The position numbers and the translations under genes were made by a program. This document shows, piece by piece, positions 57,944-64,000 of a stretch of DNA of 64,000 nucleotides (its first letter is position 1; each line of letters starts with the position of its first letter). The notes under the pieces are model-generated. The model did no database searches. It saw only the letters and a program-made list of their open reading frames with translations, and was not told the DNA's origin. Source of the DNA: Planctomycetes bacterium syqfu (GTDB taxonomy: Bacteria; Planctomycetota; Phycisphaerae; Phycisphaerales; Phycisphaeraceae); the NCBI GenBank assembly GCA_020974905.1, contig CP087563.1, positions 6,200,001 to 6,264,000 on the forward strand, in the 5' to 3' direction.

Positions 57944-59371
57944 ATGAGTGAGAAAAGACGCTACAAAAAAGACGATCAGAAGCCGGATATCGACCTGTCG
58001 AAGGTGTTCGACAAGTTGCCCCCCAATGCCTACGAAGCCGAATGCGCGCTGCTGGGCTCGATGATTCTCGATTCACAGGTCATTGGCGACGTCGTGCAGA
58101 TCGTCTCCGGTGAGAAGGATTTTTACAAGGGTTCGCATGGCGTGATCTACAAAACGCTGGTGGACACCTACGATAAAGCCGAACCCGTTGACCTGGTGCA
58201 CCTCAAGCAAAAGCTCGATGACCAGAACCAACTCGATGCCATCGGCGGGGTGGAGTACCTTGTCGAACTCGTCGAAGCCGTGCCCTCCGCACTCAGCGCC
58301 CCGTACTACGCCAAGATGGTCGCAGACAAGGCGGTCCTGCGCGGCCTCATCGGCTCAGCAACCGATATTCTGCATAAGGCGTATCACACCGCTGAACCCG
58401 TCGACAATCAGGTCGACATCGCAGAACAGGCGATTTTCAATCTCCGTCAAAACGGCAACTCCAACGAAGCAACGCTGCTCAAACTCCTGCTCGAAGAAGC
58501 CCTCGACCGCATCGACACCCACGACGGCCGCTCCATCACCGGCGTGGAGACCGGCTACTACGAATTCGACGAAATGACCAGTGGCCTGCAACCCGGTGAA
58601 ATGATCATCCTCGCTGCACGCCCCTCAATGGGCAAAACAGCGTTGGCCTTGAACATCGCGGAAAACATCGCGGTCGAGAACAAGGAAGCCGTTGCCGTCT
58701 TCAGCTTGGAAATGGGTAAAGCCCAACTCGCTGAACGTCTGATGTCTTCACACTCCGGCGTGGACTCGCAGAAAATCCGTAAACGCATGCTCGGGGGCGA
58801 TGACTTCATGCGCTTGCAGGACTCCTGCTCCAAGCTCTCCGAAGCACCGTTGTACATCGATGACACGCCCGGACTTTCCATTCTTGCATTACGAGCTAAA
58901 GCGCGGCGTTTGGCTGCCCGGTACGGCATCAAGGCAATCATGATCGACTATCTCCAACTCATGTCCGACCCCGGCTCAGAATCCCGTCAGCAGGAAGTGT
59001 CCAACATTTCGCGTAACGTCAAGGGTCTCGCTCGTGACCTCAATGTCCCCGTGGTCTGTTTGAGTCAGCTTAACCGTGGTGCTGAAAACCGTGAAGGTCA
59101 CCGCCCGCGCATGGCTGACCTGCGTGAATCAGGCAGTATCGAACAGGACGCTGACGTGATCATGATGCTCCACCGCGAGGAGTATTACCACAACGGCGAT
59201 GAAGAATGGAAACAAGCTCACCCCGAACTCATCGGCACAGCAGAAATCATCATCGCCAAACAACGTAACGGCCCGACCGGTTCCGTGCATCTGCAATTCC
59301 ACGGCGCCACCACACGCTTCAACAACCTCTCCCATGCCGCCGCACCGGGTGGCGGGGTGTCCGCGTTTTAA
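57944..59371 (+). CDS. dnaB: Replicative DNA helicase DnaB
   Basis: 475 aa from ATG 57944 (MSEKRRYKKDDQKPDIDLSK); an upstream GTG at 57926 is less likely. The N-terminal DnaB domain is LPPNAYEAECALLGSMILDS. The RecA-like motor shows Walker A ILAARPSMGKTALALNIAEN near 225, FSLEMGKAQLAERLMSS, Walker B GIKAIMIDYLQLMSDPGSES, and RRGAENREGH-type loop LSQLNRGAENREGHRPRMAD followed by ESGSIEQDADVIMMLHREEY. Hexameric 5'-3' helicase at the fork. Length is standard. No Shine-Dalgarno is evident before the ATG. No rpsR or rplI neighbours as in some phyla. Confidence 0.96.
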   Translation: MSEKRRYKKDDQKPDIDLSKVFDKLPPNAYEAECALLGSMILDSQVIGDVVQIVSGEKDFYKGSHGVIYKTLVDTYDKAEPVDLVHLKQKLDDQNQLDAIGGVEYLVELVEAVPSALSAPYYAKMVADKAVLRGLIGSATDILHKAYHTAEPVDNQVDIAEQAIFNLRQNGNSNEATLLKLLLEEALDRIDTHDGRSITGVETGYYEFDEMTSGLQPGEMIILAARPSMGKTALALNIAENIAVENKEAVAVFSLEMGKAQLAERLMSSHSGVDSQKIRKRMLGGDDFMRLQDSCSKLSEAPLYIDDTPGLSILALRAKARRLAARYGIKAIMIDYLQLMSDPGSESRQQEVSNISRNVKGLARDLNVPVVCLSQLNRGAENREGHRPRMADLRESGSIEQDADVIMMLHREEYYHNGDEEWKQAHPELIGTAEIIIAKQRNGPTGSVHLQFHGATTRFNNLSHAAAPGGGVSAF

Positions 59372-59392
59372 AACAAGATACGGGGGATCGTA

Positions 59393-59959
59393 ATGGATGC
59401 TGTTGATTGTCTTCGAGAGTTTCACGAAGCGATGTATCAATGGGGACTGGCGGCCATTGCCTGGAGCAAAATGCGAGGCAATGAAAAGCAGGATGACGAT
59501 TGGCCTGACTTTGAGGCGTTGGAAAATATGTTTGCCGACCAAGAGGGGCAAGGCATTCCGTTCATGATTAAGTTTGAAGAAGTTGACGAAGATATCGATG
59601 ACGGTGTGGATTGGGATGCCTATTACAAACGAAGAACGCAATTGTCCGCAGCATTGAAAGCGATCTTTGCAAAATATGTCTACGATGGATTAAACGCAGT
59701 GGCGGTCAAAGGGGAAGGCTTCTGCTTTCAAACCAATGAACCGAAATTTAATTGGGCGGTGATGACAGTTGTCTCTACGCGCAACACCAAGACTGGCCAA
59801 ACCATCATTTTGCATGACAGCCGCAAGACAATCATGCCCGTGCTTAAGTACAGAATGATCAATCAGGATGGGCAATGGAAGCTGCACCAGGACTTTCAAT
59901 ATCTGCATAAAATTGGTGATGATTCAAAAGATTGGTTGAGAAGTAAGATTCTTCCTTGA
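59393..59959 (+). CDS. Uncharacterised protein, possibly NTF2-like fold
   Basis: 188 aa. A GGGGGAT precedes ATG 59393, 21 bp after dnaB, suggesting co-transcription. The N-terminal part is helical and acidic (CLREFHEAMYQWGLAAIAWS, FEEVDEDIDDGVDWDAYYKR). The second half alternates beta-like strands ending KYRMINQDGQWKLHQDFQYL. The closing pattern (Y-x-M-x-x-x-D-G-x-W-K-L) is common in NTF2-like proteins, some of which are toxin-immunity proteins. No toxin gene is nearby, so the assignment is weak. Confidence 0.6.
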   Translation: MDAVDCLREFHEAMYQWGLAAIAWSKMRGNEKQDDDWPDFEALENMFADQEGQGIPFMIKFEEVDEDIDDGVDWDAYYKRRTQLSAALKAIFAKYVYDGLNAVAVKGEGFCFQTNEPKFNWAVMTVVSTRNTKTGQTIILHDSRKTIMPVLKYRMINQDGQWKLHQDFQYLHKIGDDSKDWLRSKILP

Positions 59960-60035
59960 AGTATTAGCGAAGCCGCTTCCGCCTGCGGTTCTTAGTAGAA
60001 CAAAATTTGTTAGTTGACGAATCGCCATCACATCT

Positions 60036-60121
60036 CGTCATTCCCGCGAAGGCGGGAATCCAGTGGCATTCTGTTGACGCTTGCAAGTTCCACTGGACTC
60101 CCGCCTGCGCGGGAGTGACGA
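60036..60121 (+). repeat. CCCGCxxxGCGGG palindromic repeat, left copy
   Basis: CGTCATTCCCGCGAAGGCGG and GAATCCAGTGG at the left are mirrored by CCACTGGACTCCCGCCTGCG and CGGGAGTGACGA at the right. This is an 86-bp hairpin-in-hairpin unit. The right copy at 60542 is in the same orientation, and the GIY-YIG gene lies between them. Confidence 0.8.
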
Positions 60122-60203
60122 AAAGTCTATGAGTTTTTAGCGAATAGATGAAACTGTTTGGCTTTATCGACGAAGCCGTGATCAAGCTGGTTATCATAGC
60201 CCC

Positions 60204-60497
60204 ATGTCCACGAAAGAACCATGTGTCTACATTCTGGCAAGTAAGCCCAATGGCACTTTATACATTGGTGTCACCAGTGACTTGGTTCAGCGTGTTTGGC
60301 AACATAAACAGCATCTTGTCGATGGCTTTTCCAAAGAACACGATATTCATCTTCTGGTTTATTTTGAGATGCATGCCACGATGGATTCCGCTATCCAACG
60401 TGAAAAGCAATTAAAGAAATGGAACCGTCAGTGGAAGATCAATTTGATCGAAAAAGACAATCCGCACTGGCATGACTTGTATGAACAAATCTGTTGA
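60204..60497 (+). CDS. GIY-YIG nuclease family protein (UvrC-N/YhbQ-like)
   Basis: 97 aa. VYILASKPNGTLYIGVTSDL has the paired Y-x-I and Y-I-G of the fold, the nearby Arg (DLVQRVWQHK) is the catalytic base region, and HLLVYFEMHATMDSAIQREK carries the conserved Tyr and Glu. It closes with KKWNRQWKINLIEKDNPHWH, typical of this short single-domain group. Such proteins resemble the UvrC N-terminal nuclease; their role is poorly known. Direct copies of an 86-bp palindrome flank it on both sides. Confidence 0.88.
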   Translation: MSTKEPCVYILASKPNGTLYIGVTSDLVQRVWQHKQHLVDGFSKEHDIHLLVYFEMHATMDSAIQREKQLKKWNRQWKINLIEKDNPHWHDLYEQIC

Positions 60498-60541
60498 AGA
60501 CGTTTCGTACCGGTCTAAAGTTTGGTGCCGCTCGACATCGT

Positions 60542-60626
60542 CGTCATTCCCGCGCAGGCGGGAATCCAGTGGCATACTGTTGACGCTTGCAGTTCTCACT
60601 GGACTCCCGCCTGCGCGGGAGTGACG
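60542..60626 (+). repeat. CCCGCxxxGCGGG palindromic repeat, right copy
   Basis: CGTCATTCCCGCGCAGGCGG...CGGGAGTGACG, nearly the same as the 60036 copy and in the same orientation; most differences lie in the central 20 bases. Confidence 0.8.
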
Positions 60627-60675
60627 GATGGTAGTGAGAGCAGAGTGATCAGATTGTTTCGCATCGCAACTGTAT

Positions 60676-61338
60676 TCAGTTTTTGAATTTTCCAATGCTG
60701 GTTTGATCCTGCATCATCTCGACAAAGTGACATGTAAAGTTGTAAAACGTCTGCAACTCCGACATGGTTTTGATGCAACCGGTTCGTATGCAAACTTGAT
60801 TGTTCCTTAAGCTGATTTCTTTGAGTTTGATCTCGCTGCAATCTTGCTCAGCCAATCGATCTAAAACCAGTGCCGTCATTTTGTTGCCGACTCTCCCGAT
60901 CCAACAGTTTTTGCGATATTGCTCTGAAGGTAGGTTCTTCGGAGTGACATGATTCGTGAATGTGTTTGTTCGATGAAACAGATAACCGTCAAGGTCGGCA
61001 ATCTCCGAGAATTGAATGATGGCACAACCGGCTCTTTCGTATCCTGCTCGCGGATTGCCTAGGTTTATAAAAAAATGGATGCAATCATCTTGCCTGCGAA
61101 AATTCCTGTTTGGACATGATGGACTCCAAAAGTCATCAAACAAGTAGGCATCAGACATTGCATGGCTTGCATCGATTATGCAATCACCCGCTGCGTGTTG
61201 TACTTCTGATAAATCGTTGAGCATCTTGTCACATTCAGATCGGACAAGTTTTTTGTTGAGCCGTGATAAGAAGAACATGAGCAACAAGAAAGCACTTGCA
61301 ATTGTGAATATCGCCAAAAAACTAACTTGATCAGTCAT
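60676..61338 (-). CDS. Uncharacterised single-pass membrane protein
   Basis: 220 aa. One N-terminal membrane helix (FLAIFTIASAFLLLMFFLSR) is followed by a basic stop (LNKKLVRS) and a soluble domain with many cysteines (about ten), for example DDFWSPSCPNRNFRRQDDCI, RAGYERAGCAIIQFSEIADL and RTGCIKTMSELQTFYNFTCH. No family was recognised. The start ATG 61338 has no clear ribosome-binding site. The gene stands alone between the repeat region and the phosphatase gene, both with differing base use. Confidence 0.6.
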   Translation of the reverse strand: MTDQVSFLAIFTIASAFLLLMFFLSRLNKKLVRSECDKMLNDLSEVQHAAGDCIIDASHAMSDAYLFDDFWSPSCPNRNFRRQDDCIHFFINLGNPRAGYERAGCAIIQFSEIADLDGYLFHRTNTFTNHVTPKNLPSEQYRKNCWIGRVGNKMTALVLDRLAEQDCSEIKLKEISLRNNQVCIRTGCIKTMSELQTFYNFTCHFVEMMQDQTSIGKFKN

Positions 61339-61398
61339 GTGTATGCTCGGGTGTCACAATCAGTGAAGCATCAATTCGTTTCCAATGGTAACGGTATT

Positions 61399-63108
61399 TT
61401 AGATACTGAAATTCCCACTACCCGTTTGATCACCACTGGTCTTGAGCAGCAAGAACGTCCGGTCATCCGCTCTCGGGGCGTTGCCTTCGTATTCATCCAG
61501 TTGGCGGGTGAGTTTGTTTTGGAGTTCAACCGTGGGCATGTCTGCGTGATTGGTGTAGACGTTGACGAGCATGTCCTGTACGCCGGCGATGTGGAGCATT
61601 TTGTTTTGGTCGTTGATCGACTCGGTCAAGCCATCGGTGTAGAGACAAAGCAACTCGGCAGGCTCAAGCTGGACGGTTTCACTTTCAAACTCGGTGGCAA
61701 TGAAGCCCAGCGGGGGATGCTTGCCAATGGAGAGTTTGCGGACGCTACCATCGGGGCGAATGAGCATGGCGGGGGGATGGCCGGCATTGACCGACTCAAG
61801 CTCGCGGGTGGCGGGATCGAAAATCATCATGTTGGCTGTGACGAACGATTCGCCTGGCAGGGTCTTGATCAAGTACTTGTTAAACCGCGTCATCAAGTCG
61901 GTGAGTGGCAAAGCAAGATCGACTGCGGTGTGAAAGAGTGCGTGCAAAGACGCGGTGACGATGGCGGCCTGCATGCCTTTGCCACAGACATCGCAGATGG
62001 TGATGTAGATTTTGCCTGTGTCGGATTGACGGACGTCGACGTAATCCCCGCCGACGTATTTGCAGGGTTCAAAGCCGATGGCAATGTCGGCCTGATCGAG
62101 CTGGATTTTCAGGGGGATCAGCGCGTTTTGGATGTTGGATGCCTGGCGCAATTCCTTTTCGATGGCCGCTTGTTCCTGAGCCTGCAAACGGGCGACCCAG
62201 GCGGTGTTGGTTTGTTTGTATTGTTCGACTGCGAGGGTTGCCAATGCTAACCAGTCTGCCGTGCCGTACTCGGCGGGGAAGGTGGCATAGAGCACCTGCA
62301 TGGACGTGTCGGTGATGGTGATGGGGCAGGCCAAGGCAGCGAGGGTTTGCTTGTCGTCAGCAAGGGATAATGCCATGACGCTGTCGTCTGCTGATTCGGT
62401 GTTGGTTGCAATGACGGGGGACTGATGTTCGAGCACACCGCGGAGTAAGGTCCGTGAGACGTAGGGTTCTTCGTCACTTCGCCAATTGTGTGCGTACTGC
62501 GGTTCGATCAGCGGGATGGGGGTTGTGTCCGGATCGTTGAGGTCCAGTTCGATGGTGACCGCTGCAATGCCGTGGTAGAGCTTACTGATGAGGATGCGAG
62601 CAAGCTTGAGCAGTCGGTCTGCAGGGTCGGGGGTGTTGAGCAGGTCTTCAGCAAAGCGGATGAGTGTTTGCAGATGGGCTGCATCGATGGGCGGCGCCTG
62701 CTGGGTGTCGAGTCGCGTGATCGGGCCGGTGGGTTTGTCGCTGACGTTCAGGCCATGCATGGAGGTGCCTGCGCGCACGCCACGTCGAGCGGGCATGTCG
62801 CCCTGGACATTGAACTGGAGAATGAAGTGTTCGATCTGGACCGCGTCGTCGGGTGCGAGCATGTGGTCCTGCGTGATGCGTTGGCCGTTGACCAGGGTGC
62901 CGTTGCGTGAGTGCAGGTCTTTGATCCACCAATGCCCATGTGCGTCGGCATAGACTTCGGCATGTTGTCGGCTGACGGTTTGATCCGGCAGGGTGATATC
63001 GACATCAGGCGATCGGCCGATGACTTGCTGAGAACCGACGAGTGGGACCTGCCGGGTGTCGATGCCCTGGGCTTTGATCTGAAAGTAACAGTTGGCAGCT
63101 TGGGTCAT
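61399..63108 (-). CDS. FHA - GAF-like - SpoIIE (PP2C) phosphatase
   Basis: 569 aa. The N-terminal FHA domain has G31-R32-S33, then S46-R47-Q48-H49 and D64-L65-H66-S67-R68-N69-G70-T71, the phosphothreonine pocket. A GAF-like middle covers about 150-320. The C-terminal SpoIIE domain has PCKYVGGDYVDVRQSDTGKI (metal Asp), YITICDVCGKGMQAAIVTAS and LLCLYTDGLTESIND, the last Asp pair in EGNAPRADDRTFLLLK. This is RsbU-like: it dephosphorylates STAS antagonists to free a sigma factor or an effector. The STAS gene just upstream (63357-63728) is the likely substrate. The FHA could dock on a kinase such as the one at 51.5 kb. Confidence 0.92.
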   Translation of the reverse strand: MTQAANCYFQIKAQGIDTRQVPLVGSQQVIGRSPDVDITLPDQTVSRQHAEVYADAHGHWWIKDLHSRNGTLVNGQRITQDHMLAPDDAVQIEHFILQFNVQGDMPARRGVRAGTSMHGLNVSDKPTGPITRLDTQQAPPIDAAHLQTLIRFAEDLLNTPDPADRLLKLARILISKLYHGIAAVTIELDLNDPDTTPIPLIEPQYAHNWRSDEEPYVSRTLLRGVLEHQSPVIATNTESADDSVMALSLADDKQTLAALACPITITDTSMQVLYATFPAEYGTADWLALATLAVEQYKQTNTAWVARLQAQEQAAIEKELRQASNIQNALIPLKIQLDQADIAIGFEPCKYVGGDYVDVRQSDTGKIYITICDVCGKGMQAAIVTASLHALFHTAVDLALPLTDLMTRFNKYLIKTLPGESFVTANMMIFDPATRELESVNAGHPPAMLIRPDGSVRKLSIGKHPPLGFIATEFESETVQLEPAELLCLYTDGLTESINDQNKMLHIAGVQDMLVNVYTNHADMPTVELQNKLTRQLDEYEGNAPRADDRTFLLLKTSGDQTGSGNFSI

Positions 63109-63135
63109 GCTGTCATTGTAGGGCAGGGGGAGGGG

Positions 63136-63356
63136 ATTTCGAATGTTTTGATTTCGAATTTGGGATATTGAATTTTCGCAAGCGTTGTCGTGGGCGGTTG
63201 TATCTTGGCGACGCGAAATGTGCGCGCGGAGATATCGTTGCGCTAAACCGCAAGCGGTTTGTGATGTGTGGATTGGTATGAATGAATCACAGCGATGTCG
63301 TGAAGCATTGGATCAACGCTTGCGACAATTCGAAATTCAAAATTCGAAATGGAAAT
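63136..63356. repeat. MITE-like element with ATTTCGAA/CGCAAGCGTTG inverted arms
   Basis: CGCAAGCGTTG (63177-63187) and CAACGCTTGCG (63314-63324) are exact inverted repeats. Outside them are TTCGAATTT/AAATTCGAA-rich arms (63136-63176; 63325-63354). A central palindrome AAACCGC-AA-GCGGTTT (63245-63260) lies within. No ORF is supported. It separates the phosphatase and STAS genes. Confidence 0.6.
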
Positions 63357-63728
63357 TCAGCCACCGACGAACTTGGGATCCAATGCGGCCTGCGAGGTCT
63401 TGTAGATCTTGAGGACTTTGTCCAGGCGGGTGAGTTTGAAGACTTCCATGAGATTCTTGTCGATGGAGCTTAAACGCAATTCACCCTTGGCGGACTTGAC
63501 GGCTTTGTTGACGGCCATGAGCGTGCCGAGCATGGCTGAGGAAATGTGCTTGACATTTTCAAAGCTGATAAGGATCTTGGGATGGCCGGCCTTTTCGATG
63601 ACGCCAAGCATTTGCTCTTTGATGCGTTCGATGACGATCTGGTCAAGGATATTGGTTTCCATGAATTCGATGATGTGGACTTCACCGATACGTTGAACCA
63701 TCAGTGCGCCGGAGTTCGTTTCAGCCAT
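63357..63728 (-). CDS. STAS-domain anti-sigma-factor antagonist (SpoIIAA/RsbV-like)
   Basis: 123 aa from ATG 63728 (MAETNSGALMVQRIGEVHII), with AAGGG upstream; the frame to 63830 is discounted. STAS features: EFMETNILDQIVIERIKEQM, then ILISFENVKHISSAMLGTLM, where a Ser of the HISSAMLG loop is the expected phosphorylation site (DSSGLG in SpoIIAA), and the closing LSSIDKNLMEVFKLTRLDKV. In partner switching, the unphosphorylated form binds an anti-sigma kinase. The phosphatase downstream (61399-63108) is the likely eraser; no anti-sigma kinase of the RsbW type is in view. Confidence 0.9.
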   Translation of the reverse strand: MAETNSGALMVQRIGEVHIIEFMETNILDQIVIERIKEQMLGVIEKAGHPKILISFENVKHISSAMLGTLMAVNKAVKSAKGELRLSSIDKNLMEVFKLTRLDKVLKIYKTSQAALDPKFVGG

Positions 63729-63807
63729 GATTACTGCCCTTGTGTCTTGCTGATACATATTTTTTTTCAAACGGGGTATCTTGTTAATCGTCCCGTTTTT
63801 ATCATGA

Positions 63808-64000
63808 ATGTCAAGCATGGCCATATACAACAGACCAAACCTCTATCCTTTCATCGTCGCGCAGTCGGTGTCGCTTGAGGCCCAACAGCAGCTGATGGGC
63901 CTTTTCTGGACATTGGCGCTGGCGGTGATTCTGTTATTTCTGTTTGTGGGGATCATGATGGCCATGTTCCGGGTGATCCGGCGGCGGATGCGTCTGAATG
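63808..64000 (+). CDS. Start of a membrane protein, continues beyond the window
   Basis: From ATG 63808 (or ATG 63817, MAIYNRPNLYPFIVAQSVSL), open to the window end. A hydrophobic segment LALAVILLFLFVGIMMAMFR followed by arginines (VIRRRMRLN) marks one membrane helix with a cytoplasmic positive stop. Divergent from the STAS gene by about 80 bp. It is too short to assign to a family. Confidence 0.55.
   Translation, partial: MSSMAIYNRPNLYPFIVAQSVSLEAQQQLMGLFWTLALAVILLFLFVGIMMAMFRVIRRRMRLN

Overview
The window looks like a chromosome segment from a flagellated planctomycete, most likely of the Phycisphaerae type. The evidence is a very large secreted protein with the planctomycete leader motif (LESRQMLS), a complete flagellar rod/ring/filament cluster, a Hanks-type kinase with a long C-terminal extension, an FHA-SpoIIE phosphatase, and HEAT-repeat and M48 membrane proteins. 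This placement rests on pattern recognition, with no database search behind it. No tRNA, rRNA or CRISPR array was recognised.

Layout. 0-6.2 kb: the start of a Gfo/Idh/MocA oxidoreductase diverging from an AraC regulator, a chemoreceptor, then a short-form hybrid cluster protein (hcp) diverging from a Crp/Fnr regulator, with a perfect FNR/DNR-type box between them. 6.2-21.3 kb: two huge surface proteins, a 1,135-aa multidomain protein ending in a metzincin-like motif and a 3,768-aa autotransporter-like protein. Each has a TTGACG-18-bp-TAnnAT promoter and a structured leader. 21.4-24 kb: decay zone with an inactivated IS982-family element abutting a broken GH9 cellulase gene. 24-31 kb: a small membrane protein with no normal start codon, fliA (sigma-28), argS, a DUF1802 gene, purE, an ABC ATPase and an M42 aminopeptidase, separated by several palindromic repeat families. 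31.4-43.6 kb: the flagellar cluster, led by a sigma-54 promoter: small ORF, flgF, flgG, flgA, flgH, flgI, flgJ (rod part only), flgN, flgK, flgL, fliW, csrA, fliC. 43.7-54.6 kb: two TPR proteins, a PAP phosphatase-like enzyme, a HEAT-repeat protein, an M48 protease, a Ser/Thr kinase, a sulfotransferase and a lipoprotein. 54.7-64 kb: leuS, dnaB, a GIY-YIG gene flanked by direct repeats, an FHA-GAF-SpoIIE phosphatase, a STAS anti-sigma-factor antagonist, and the start of a membrane protein.

How the parts work together. The strongest regulatory signal is in the flagellin region. fliW and csrA lie directly upstream of fliC. The fliC leader has a perfect 7-bp hairpin whose six-base loop AAGGAG is the Shine-Dalgarno core, plus a second GGA-loop hairpin upstream. 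The csrA leader has its own 7-bp hairpin with loop ACGGAG. This is the layout expected of a FliW-CsrA-flagellin translational switch with possible CsrA autoregulation. A second coherent unit is the hcp promoter: the TTGATctggATCAA box is centred exactly 41.5 bp from the start implied by a -10-like hexamer, fitting class II activation, and the neighbouring regulator has the matching E-T-L-S-R recognition helix but no FNR cysteine cluster. A third theme is phospho-signalling: the kinase tail has repeated D-x-T-L sites that an FHA domain could read, and the FHA phosphatase sits beside a STAS protein.

Limits. Promoters, RNA structures and start codons were judged by eye. Homology calls come from motif recognition. 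Regions where nothing was recognised are stated as such.
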